This document shows, piece after piece, positions 50,601-62,600 of a stretch of 64,000 bases of DNA (within the stretch, counting starts at the first letter, position 1; each line of letters begins with the position of its first letter). Under the pieces are notes generated by a model. That model ran no database searches. It saw nothing but the letters and a program-made list of their open reading frames with translations, and was not told the origin of the DNA. Source of the DNA: Acanthopleura granulata (lineage: Eukaryota; Mollusca; Polyplacophora; Chitonida; Chitonidae); NCBI GenBank assembly GCA_016165875.1, contig JABBOT010000080.1:40423477-40487476 (forward strand), read 5' to 3'. The translations under genes and the position numbers were made by a program.

Positions 50601-53600
50601 TGAGGTGAGGGCAGCCTACGTTTGACTGGAGGTGCAATTGAGGTGGCAATACTCATACCTCCCTCCGGGGGCATCCACATGTACCCTAGCATAGGTGATC
50701 GATCAGGGACAGTGTTTGGGGGGTGTGAGGTGAGGTGCCGGCAGGACATGTAGGTGCAGGTGGGGTGGCAGTACTTGTACCTCCTGCCTAGAGCAGCCAC
50801 ACATACTCCAGCACAGGTGAGCAGCCAGGCGCGGTGTGAGGTGAGTAACCACAGCACCAATGGAACAGTGGTTATCTTTCAATATTATTTGTTTTTAAGG
50901 TAGACTAGAAGCAGAATATCATTAGTTTTCAGTAATTGTTGCACAAATTTTAAAATTGGCAGATTAGCCCTGCTGTGCCAAAAAGCGACATTGTCACATC
51001 ACAAAGGCACGTCCACCTGTTGTTGTAACCTTGTATCTCAAAACCTGTGTATTGCTCCTATTTTCACTTCAGTGTTTAAATCAGTGTTAAATGCATTGTG
51101 TTCCTTGATTGTTAACAGATGGCTGCTGCCCCTCAGGATGTCCCAGAAAAACTGCCAACGATGCCTGGTGAGTCCCTGAGCTCCCCCAAGTCCCTGACCC
51201 CTCAGGCTAAGCCCAGGGGTGGTACTCGGTCGGGCATGAAGGGGCCATCAGCCACCTCCACACCCTTGGTCAAGGTGCATAATGGAGAAGGGGAGGTAAC
51301 TGCTCAGAAAGCAGCTGTGGCTGCAACAGGACCTTCCAAGGAGGTGAGCAACCTTAACTGTAGACCAATAGAACTAGAATTCTGGTGTGAAATTCATGTA
51401 AGATGAAAATGCCAGATGGACTCGTGTGCACTTGTAAATCCTATGATTTGGACGAAAATTCTTGTGGAAAAGCAAGCTTTCACATTGCATGATTGTATCC
51501 CAAAAATCAAACTTTAAAACCTTGTCACCGTGCTTATATTTTGGTTCTGGAAGTTGAATTTTGAACACATTTGTGTTAAGATAACATTATTAAGATAGCC
51601 AAATTTTTAATTTCTGGAGGCCAAATATACAAAACATTTTTCAGATTGTAACTTAAATCAGCAGTGGTTTTGTGGAATCAACTGCTGGGATCCAGAAAAT
51701 CCAGTGGGATTTAAGTCCTCTCATGACCGAAAAAAATGTTGCATAAAAATTATTCTTCCCTCCCAGTCATTCCTGATACTGCTGTTGAATTATTTTAGCC
51801 TCCTGAAAACAACAAAAGTAAATGTTGTTTTTTCTGTTATATGTGATATGGTCCTTTGATGTATGGTGCCTGTATCTGTGTGTGTTCTTGTATCAGTTGT
51901 TCCCCAAGCCTCGCGTTCCAGCCCCTCGGAAGAAGAGCACAGGTGGGGTGTTGGACCAGTCTGAGGGGAAATCAGGGGTGGGGATGGTAAATGATGCGGT
52001 GTCTGACGCAGTGTCTGCAGTGTTACCTGAGCTGTCCGTCACAGCCTCAACAGTCCAGGATCAAACGTCATCAGGTCAGTTCCCTCACATTACCATGTGT
52101 TACCTCTACGAATCAATTATCCTGATAAGCAATTTGTCATCACCTCTTGCTAAAAGAAACGGAAACTCTCAAATCAGCTATACAGGAAATAGAACTCAAT
52201 TGATTGTCTACAGTCTCTATAGCTTTTTCTTTTGTTTTTTTTTTTTGGCAATATCAAGAAACTAGAAGGTTCTAAAATTAGTGGTATAGGTTTGTTTTTT
52301 TGTACATTCTGTGCTAAGTGAATAGTTTATCACTGCATAAAATCACAGAATATCATGTGGAAGATCAACAAAAATGTTTAAAAATCCTTTTTAGCTCTCC
52401 TGGTTGAAGACCAAAAGATTTTATGTATTAGCAGGCTGTATGGCGTTTGTCTTTCTCTCTGTCTGTTAATTTATCCTTCAAAATGCTACTTCTCGTAGTT
52501 TTTGTCCGATTTGAACAAAACTTGGGTCCAGTGCAGATGACATCAAGATACATGATTGGTGATATCCATTTTCCATTTCATTTATTGGTTCTCCGTCTGT
52601 CTGTCTGTCTGTTTATCCAGAATATGTTAACATTTTGAAAAGGCTACATCTCCTACAATTTTCAAGAAAACATAGTTCACTTGTAGACTGCAACAAGATA
52701 TATAATTCTTGGCATCAGTTTTCCATTTTGTTGATCGTTTGTCCTTCTGTGTCTTTGTGTCAACATTTCCTTTAAAACGCTACTATTCTTACAGTTTTTG
52801 TACGATATTAACGAAACTTGGTTAAAGGTTAGACTACAGTAAGATGTATAATTCATAGTATGCGTTTTCCATTTCGATGATTGCTTGTTTGTAATTGACC
52901 TTTTAAGGTAGGTGAAAATTACGTCACATCTAAATACTGCTTAAAATGATAAAACAAACACACTAGCTGGTTCTCCATGATGTCAGGATTACAAATCTGC
53001 AAGAATAGGGGAGTTTCAAGTTCGAACTCTTTTATCGCTAAAGGCAGGAAAAGCCCTACTGTACCATGTAACCTGTCAAAAATGTTAGGGAACCATTTCT
53101 GATTACATTTACTATAACATGGGCGTCTACGAAAAGTTTCAGAAAAAGTTATATAGACTAGACATAAGATAAGGAGGATAAAGGAGGTGGAAGTTTTTTA
53201 ATTTAAGATGCTCTTGATTGAAGGAAAGGCCGTTTGTGCCCCCTAACACGGTAAATTAAAATCAACAAAATTGCCTGACACTTTTGACAAGTCACATGTC
53301 ACAGTTGAACTCTTTTTACCTTCTGCGACAAAAGAGTTTGAACTCGAAACTCTCCTGTTACTTTCTGGCATTGTATAGTTTTCAAGTTTTTACTAAGAAA
53401 CTAAACAAAAATTCTCACATTTAAATAACACACTGTAGGAGCTTTCTGCAACACTTCATCAAAGCCTTTACTATGTTTTGGCTGGCCAGATGGGAGGATT
53501 GGCTGGGAGGATTAGATCAAAGCACAATCTCTCCCTTCATGTTCCCCAGTCCTGATATCTGTTTAGTTTCTTTTCACTGGCTTTCACCAAGGCCCTAGTC

Positions 53601-56600
53601 AACATTAGTAGCCTGCAGATAGGTGCCTGACATTTTTCAAAACACTTCTTTGGATGAAATGGTATGACCGTGTTGTCCATGTTGTCAATATTGGACAAAG
53701 GTATTTACTGAAGGGTCATACAGCTTTCACGGAATGCAGGCTTGCATTGTACCCACACGTAGCTGTCTTTATGGGTTCAAATCCAGTTAAATTCTCTCTC
53801 TTTCTTTTCAAGTATCATTAAATTACTAGGCATTGCAGACTAGTCCTAACACTCTGAGGTTCAAATCCAATCTATTTCTTATCATTTTTACATAGAAAAT
53901 TTTTCGCCACAATTTTTATTGTTCAACCTGACCTACTTTGAACACCATATTACCATCAGTAGAACGTCTTCACGTCATTTTCTCGAGTACGGTGTATGCG
54001 ATTGAACTGAAATTTATCATACAGATAAAAGCTTCTTAGGGAAAGTTAAATGCACAAAAATTGTTTTCACATCTGCACTCACTGAAATGCACTGATTACT
54101 AAAATGTCACGTGATCAAAAGTTTTTGAATTTAAATATTTTAACTATGCTACCTGGCGTAGTTTGATGGTAACAGGTCAGATCTTATCTATTTCCTGTGA
54201 TGTACACTTTTGACACAAATTACGATCAAAGTCCAAACAAGTGCAGTGTTTCCATTATTTGGAGGTGACATGATAGAAAAGAGATACAGCTGTTATGCTG
54301 AAAATTGCGGATTGTGAAAAAGAGATTGTGTTCTAAAGATGATTTTACATTTTGGGTGTCCAGTTTTGCTACATATTCTTTTTAGAAAGTGTTGTGGTGA
54401 GGAAATGTGATGTAAGAATTGAGTAAAATGAATTTAACATTAAATCATTTTTATCATTTTTTTTCTCCTCCGCGTGCAGGAATATTTTGTTGTTTTTGTG
54501 TGGGTCATTCAGGCTACAGCTACTTAAAGCATTTTTCAAGGAATTAGAAGAAATATGTCATATTCTAAAATAGTACTGATCCACCTGTGTATATCTGCTG
54601 TAAACAATACAGATCTGAAAGTAAGTTTAGGTTTAAACCCGTGTAATAATAGCATTTGATAAGGCTGATTGGTTGCATGACAGAATATGCAATAATAGAT
54701 GCTCTTAGAATTATCATGAAAGGACTATAGTTTGTACCCTGGTAACATTGTTGGATAACAGTTTTAATTTTGTAATTGACCCAATTTTGTCCCAACCAGC
54801 AGAGTTACTGTCTTATCAGGGATTCTGGTTTCAGTTTTTGATAGTCAACATGATCTGAGAGTTTCCATTTCTTTGAATAAGAGCAAGTAAATTATATAAG
54901 GCTGATAGGTTGCATGACAGAATATGCCTTAAGTGATGGTGATGAAGAGATGTCCCCAGACAAGGAGAGTGTGTACGTCACATTGTCATTGCATGTTCTC
55001 CTATCCACATATATATCCTTTGTAGAGAATGCTATATAGTTATTAGGGGATTGTACTGCTATTGTATGTTCTCCTGTGTCGACCCTGGCTGTGGGAGAGG
55101 TTGGTCATGAAGATTTGTCTCCAGTTTGGGAGAATGTCTGATGCTAATACAAAAGTAGTATTGTTGCATGTACTCCTATACCTGTGTCCTGTCGGTAGGA
55201 GATGCTGGTAGTGAAGAGATGTCTCCAGTAGAGGAGAGTCTGGATCCAGCTGAAGAATCAGAATCTGAGTTACAGGGGAATGCTATTGATGAAGGTAGCA
55301 GTGTGTGACCTCTGACCTATGCACTTTCTCCTTTAAATTCACCTTTACAGTCTGTAGACTCACAGATTTCTGAATTGTTTCTTTGTTTTCTGCCCTTATT
55401 TGCTGTTTTGTTTCTTGCAGATTTGAAGCATTTCTAAATATTGCTAAAGCTTTTCTTTTTTCCTCTTGTAAAAATGTGATCATGATACTTCACTGATTTG
55501 TGTTTCCTGGAAAGTTTTAAATGGATTTGAAATACATGTATTAATCTAGTACCTCTTTTGCACAGTTGCACTGTATGATTATTATTTTCTGTCTTCCAGC
55601 ATTTCATTTTTTCTTCTGGTTCTGCTAATAACTTTATTTTCCCCTTTTTAAAAATATTTGTGCCCTCATACACATCAGTCACTTTTTGTTAATACTTTGC
55701 ACAGCTAATCTTTTTTATTGTGAAAATTGTGATCTACATCAATATTGTTTTATACCCTATCCATTATCTTCAGGTTGCGTCAGTAAATATGGTTGAGAAA
55801 TGTATACAGTGTACTTTTCCAGGTGTCCAATGCATGTATATGCGACTGTAACAGTCAGTCTTATTTCCTATACTTAGTCCTTCTGTGTACCCATGGACTT
55901 TGTTATATTTATGCAGGGTGATAGTAAATGTTTAACATTTTGTTAACAATTCCTGAAGTCTTCTGTGTACATGCACACATACACTTTCTTTGTCATTGAA
56001 TGCACAGTTACAAGCATTCATGTTCAAGAAATTCTGAACACTGTTCCTATCTTCATGCAGTGCAAGTTATCATTTGCTTGATACATGTACCTTGTAACTT
56101 TTAGTCAAACCTGTTTATGTGTGTGCTGTTGTACATGATGTTAATTGTCCAGTGGTGATAGTGTTTGTGTTTGAAATTAGTCTTTGACCTGCATGTGGCA
56201 TGCATCTGTATTTACAGTAGCTGAGGCTGCTGTGGAAGAGGTTCTGCATGAGGGGGTCTCACCTTCCGAGAGTGCACCAAAGGAAGAGTCAGGTAGTCAA
56301 AGGTTTTGTGTGTGTCTATAGCAAACATTCTTCTCCCTCTTAAACTTTTGTTTGAAAACACTTCTATTGTAATACAGTCAGTGTGATAAGCTGATATGGC
56401 CCCTCTGTTTTGCCTTGTAAAACACAGGATTTGTTTACCAATGTTACATGGCTTAATATTGTTGTTGAGTGGTAAGCTGTGTTCACACTAGGCATGAAGA
56501 AGGGTGTGGGGGCCATAAGGAATTCCATTTCGATGTTGTGGAAAATAGGTGTAGTTGCAAAATGTACAACCATTCGGATACACAGGAGCTGAATTCGTGT

Positions 56601-59600
56601 CAGGCCACACATTCGGACAGATGGTGCGCAGAACTCTTTTTCCAGATTTTCAGACTTGATCAATCAGCATAGTTGAACATTTAAACGTGGCAACGGGTAC
56701 AAATCACATTGAATTGCTGATTCATGAAGTGGACAAGAATAAACTGTCGTTCGTTATTAAAGACTGCAATGACAAAGATGAAAGAAAAAGGATGGATGTG
56801 AGGGATGAGATTAGCCAGTATGTCAGACATGAAAACGGTCACTTGATTACATGTATTGCATTTAATGGGCTAGCTGCTTTGTCTTGCGTCCAAAACTGGA
56901 CACAGTATAAACTGGTAGGCGCGTTAATAAGCTAGATAGCCTGTGCATGACCGGACTTCCTTAGCTGATAGATAAACAGACTCTTGTGGCTGTGTTGAAG
57001 GTGTTGCAACTGTAGGCAGTCACACACAGTCCTGCTCATTTTGTGCATTTTATGTGTCTGTGACATTTGAGATTATGCATTGGCTCTAGGGCTGTTCCAA
57101 GTGGAAAACTCTCTGAAAATCAGAATTAGAAGTGAGCTCTAAACTGGGCTGTTGCCGAAATCTGTAATATTAAGAGGTAGACATGAATGGCCATGTGCTT
57201 TTGTTTGATGTATGACACATCGTGCTCATGCACAGTGATGCGCAACTCAAAACAGCTATGTGGCTTATTAACATCAAAACAAAAAAAACATACTGCGTAA
57301 TCTCCTCGGAAAGTTTCTAATTGCATGTTGAATACTTCTTGAATTGTCTGAATTCTGTCTGAATTATCTTGAATTGTTAAACTGAACAACGACTAGTTTA
57401 TTAAAGTGAAAGACAGCTCATGTTCTAAGTTCCCTTTGCCAAAAAGGCCAGGCAATATTATGTTTATTACATTAAAGTATTTTTTTTCTTTCGAACAGCC
57501 ATTACGACAGTAGAAATTGACATTTGACCGTGCTCTGTCAGCTAACATAATTGTTCCAATGTGGTACATTCATATAACCTGAGACTGTGGTATGCTATTA
57601 GGGTTGTGGTTGAAACTTAAGTGTAGATGTAAATATATAATATAATATATAATATGTCAAAGTGAAATGATCTACATGTAGAAACTTACTATCGTCATAA
57701 CATTGGCCTGGAAAGGATTTGCAGTGTTGTTCACATCTGTACTAGTTATAATTAAAACTCAGAACATATATGTCACACCTTATAAACAGCTGATATCTCC
57801 TCACTCTGTGATTGGTCAGTCTCTCATAAGCTTAATAGCCTGGGCACCTTGATATCCTGTCGGCAGCAAAATACTCCATACTTCAAACAAAGATTATTCA
57901 GCAATGAAGGAATACAATTTCAAATAGTTTTTTGTATTTAAAAGAGAATTTTGTAATCTTTTTTCATAGACAGTATCTCAGCCATGAGCTGTCTTTTACT
58001 TGAACAAAATAAATTTACTTAGGAAAGCAAATCCATGCTCCTGATTTCCTGTGTGTGAATGAATCACTCCAAAAACATTACTGCTGACGAATTTGGTTCG
58101 GGCCGCGGTTGAATTTAAGTGCAAAGTGTGAACATAGGAATACTGTAGATTTGTTTTCAATGTTCATTGTGACATTTATACCACAGTACCTGTTCGTTTT
58201 GCACAAATCACTGCCTTGTACTGACAGGTTCAGTATTTGTATCAGTGGAATTTGTGACTTTGTCTCATTTCAGTAGCTATAGATTTACCTTACAGGAATA
58301 CTGGATTACCACAGTGCTGAAGTTTCATCATTCACCAAATCATTTGCAGCCTTTCTGGTCAATTTTGTTTACTTCTGTTACTACACGCTTTGATTTGGTG
58401 TGCTGTTTATTAACATTGCTGTTAACATTTATCAGGTGCATATGTAATGTATCTGTTGACTTGTCAAATCATTCGGTGAATTTCATGAGTTATGTTTATT
58501 AAGGTTGTTGTCCTCAATTTGAAGCTGGTGTGTCTAAGTGCTGATAAAAACTTTTGCGATTGCAGTCAAAGTACATGTATGAAGAACAGGTGTAATATTT
58601 CCTTGTGGATTGGAAATGTTGAATTTGTGGACATCTGTTGAGACGTACATCTTTTGAAAAGTCTATTCATACAGGAAAAAGCAGTAAGCATTATATGATG
58701 AAGTTTAAACCTGACTTGGCTGAGTTGTCCAGCCCAAACTGGCCCCCTTCCTCCTCTAGTTTACTGTGTTTCACTTTTGCTTCTCTCACTCTAACCCTTG
58801 AATTATTTGTTTCAGATTCTGAACGCACCCCCAGAGCGGTAAGTCCCCCCATTCTCTAAATGACATCAAATTGTCTTGGTATTTAAGACAGGATCTTCTG
58901 TTTTGTAGACCCCAACTATCCATGGAATGTTCACTCATAGACATCGTACATGTGGTGTTTTCGACATTTTGCTGCCCAAAAGGGCCGTACACTGTATATA
59001 TGATATATATGATAGCGCTGAAACTCATCTTTGGGAAATACAATGCAAAGTTGTTCCATTACTATAATCTGTATGGTCTTGACCACACGTCACTATAGAA
59101 GTGCACAGAACTGACATGCCCTGTACATGTAGGAGTGCTTCGGGTAACTCTTAGGTATACCACTGCACATGCCTATGGTCAGGATGTACAGTGGAGGTCC
59201 AGGGAAGGATTTCACGATTTCTGTTCACTTGTTTTTGGTGATGTGTAATTTATAAGGTGTTTTTATCTTCAGAATGGAGTGAGCAAAGCAGAGGACACGA
59301 TGTTTGGGGATGAAGCTGAGGGTAACTACATGAAATCCAGCCTTGGATTAATTACTACAATGTACATTTATCTCATCAACTACTTAGTAACTTTTCCTAA
59401 AATCATGTAGCCTGAGAGCAGTTCCTAGAACTCTAGATGAGCAAAGGCTCTCATGGATGACATGTTGTAAAGTTTGTCAGTTACTTGCCAATTGACTGTG
59501 GTTCACTCATAGTGCTCCAATTTCCTCCCCCCAAGAAACTGACAGCAGTTGTAGCCCGGATGAAGTCTTGAGTGAGATGGTGAACACCAGGGAAATAAGC

Positions 59601-62600
59601 AAATACATGTAAATAAAAAAGGGAACATCTATTGAGTCCTGTCAATAGAGTCATGTAGAGATTTTAACCTCAGATAAAAAATGTTGCTGACTAAACATCT
59701 GAAATGTTGCCCACCACAAAAGTTGTTCATTTTGTTTGATACTGAGATGATGAAAGCCTGCTGGAAAACTGAAAGTTGTAGATCCAGTTCTAATTATCAT
59801 TTCATTTATGTTCTTTGAAAAATGCATTTTTGAGGCCAATTTTTAGGGCAAATACAGCAAGTCTGAATTGGTAAAACCCTTCAGTTGGAGAACAGTCGTG
59901 TGCATGTAACACATTTGCTGATTCTGTTTAGCAAGTACGTGATATTGTTTTTGCAGTATTACAGGTGTAACATTAGACGGTTTTAGGGCTTATGACCTCC
60001 AATAAGGGAGATAATTGTGGGGAATCATTATGTCACATTATCACATGTTGAAGACCTCATACTATCCAAAATAAGACGACCATTCCCAGGTTGCTGTTGA
60101 CCTTCTCACACACGACCAGAGAGGAAGCCAGCATGATCTGAACTCAGAGCCACCGCATTGGTGAGAGGCTCCTGGGCCATAACGTTGCACGATCGTGCTA
60201 TCCGCCTCGGCCTCCAATGTGTTGAACAGGCCGCTGCTCATAGTTAGGGATTACAGGCCTATGGTACGGGCAGGCTAAGTTTGGGTGTTCTAGCTGTGTG
60301 TAGAAACGCAGAATGTTGATGTTTTGGCTGTGAAAAGACACACCATCTATATGCAGAGACTCTGTTGACGTGTTGGGTGTGCACAGACTCTGTCTGTTGA
60401 TGTTTTATCGCCATTTGTGTGCAGAGACTCTGTTGATGTGTTGGATGTTTGCACGCTCTGACTGTTGATGTTTTTACTGTGCACAGACTTTTCATGTTGA
60501 TGTTTTTGCTGTACAGAATCTCTGACTGTTGATGTTTTTGCTGTGTAGAGTCAGTGGAGGAGGAGATTGAGGAGGAAGTAGCTGAGGACATGACTCAGAG
60601 TCTTCCGAGGAAGCCCGAGATGGAATCTGACAGTGAGGGGGTGGTCATGGAGCCTGAAGGGGACATCAGGAAGAGCCTGACCCTCAGACTGGTCAGTGTA
60701 TGCACCTTGCTGGTACATTCAGCCCTGTATTCAGACAGATGTCCAAGCTATCACACATTTTGTCTATATTTTTAAATTTAATTTATCTCCTTAAAGATTA
60801 ATATAGTCTTCTACTTATCATGCGTGAAATATTCTTTGTGGCAAAAAGTATTGTTTTACTTTTCTGTTTATCAGGTGGAGGAGAAAAACTCTGAATGACT
60901 GAATGATTTTTTCCATTTTTTTGTGAGTGTGGTTTTGTTGTGATGCATGACTCAAACTGTTGACTGGTGTTTTTGACAGGGTAACAATGTGACAATCGTG
61001 GTGTCTCGGCTGTCGCTAGAGGACGACTCCCCAGTCATGGAGAATGACCAAATACAGCAACTGTTTGTGGAGTACAAGTTCCTGGGGTTACCCCCACAGG
61101 AACTAGAGACACCCTTCTCCCTGCCCAAGCCAAAGAACTCCCACCAGTCACTCACCTTCAACTTCAGCAAGAGTAAGGCTCAACATACCTCTGACCTTTT
61201 AGTCGGTGAAATAAAAAAAAAGGAGAAAGACTAGGTATATTACTCTTCATTAACTATGACCACAATTTGGGTGTCCTCTGTTCATGAAGTGTAAGTCAAA
61301 AGAGTTATACAAACTGTGAGAATCTGGCACAAACATGTATATGATGATCTCTGCACTGTAGCTGGAACTCATTAGGATGAAGTACAGGAAAGGCATATTG
61401 AATGGACAAGAGAAATAAAGTGAAAAAAAGACTTTAATCTGATGAGGACCTGTGTGAATAATCTTGGCGTGTCGTCAGGTTGACATGAAATTTGAGATGT
61501 GAGTTGACATAGGCTAGGACCTTATGTGATATCATGTGATGTTTTTGATATCCTTGTGTTCCAAAATTCTGATACCTGCAATTCATTGCCCACCTGAAAG
61601 AACTCGACCAAAGCGACTTGCTCTGTTTTTCTTTTCTGTGATATGTTACTGTTATTGTATGGTTGTGCTCGTAAAGTGAAGGTATACATAGTTCCCAAAT
61701 ACAGCAGCATAACAGCAGAGAATGGTGTGTTCTTACTCAACTTGGAACTGGCTTATTTGGGGTGGAAATGCTGACCGATCAGACACATTGACCGTAGCTG
61801 TAAATGATCAGACATTTCATCAGTATGATACATTGTTGTTGTAGCATTCCCTGTTGACCTGGAGAGGAACTACCAGAGGCGCCAGTATCTGGCCAGCATG
61901 TTACTGCCTGATGATCCAGACCAGGGCAGGTGCGTAGTTCTCACAACTCTCACTTCCTGAAGCTGTCTTCAGACTGAAATCAGTTCCAAATCACATTCCC
62001 CAGATCTCACATAGTTGTGATGCAGCCTTAAAAGAAAAGACAACAAATAGTATAAGTATAAGTAATAAGTTATTTCAAAAGAGGGATCTATGCAGAACAG
62101 ATGTGGTCATATCTTTATGACCTGCTTGGCAACTCTATGAATCACCTTTTAATCTGGAAGTTTTATGGGGACATGGGATATGCCATTTTAGAGAAATGGC
62201 AAACAGTGTTGTGTCATCCGTACCATATGCTCTTCAGGTGAGACTTTTGTGTGTGCCAGGTCAACTGTATTACAGTCGAAGGCCATGCATTGTGGCCTCT
62301 TAGTTGAGACCTTGGGGAAAAACTCCAGATGTATTCCAAATGGCTTTGAAGTATATCAGAATTGTCTTGTAATCAGAATTTTAATTGCTGTGGGAGAACC
62401 CATTCACACAAAGCTATTCTGATGCACTTTAGGTCGTTAACTCACAAAGTGATTTAAAGTACTGCTCTTTTGAAAGTGTGAAAATCACCTGATCCAAGAT
62501 GGATGCTGCCACAAGTGTGAATATGTAGTGTTTTGGCCAAGATGAATTGAGTGCTCACACACAAATTGTGACCCAGTGTAAACAGTGCCATTCAGTGGAA

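Larger units (their letters stand above)
52075..55198. other. RPGRIP1L intron 27, repeat-rich
   Basis: Holds a degenerate repeat of about 150 bp (52450-52890), a foldback element (53007-53359) and duplicated copies of exon 28 sequence (54930-55140). The remainder has no recognised exon or gene. Confidence 0.5.
56293..58815. other. RPGRIP1L intron 29
   Basis: Contains an unrecognised 82-codon frame (56687-56935) and the second copy of a dispersed repeat (57455-57630). No further exon joining exon 29 to exon 30 in phase was found. Confidence 0.4.

Noticed and set aside
54937..55140. Two extra RPGRIP1L exons similar to exon 28
   Set aside because: They lack acceptors in the correct phase and their frames do not continue; they look like decayed duplicates.
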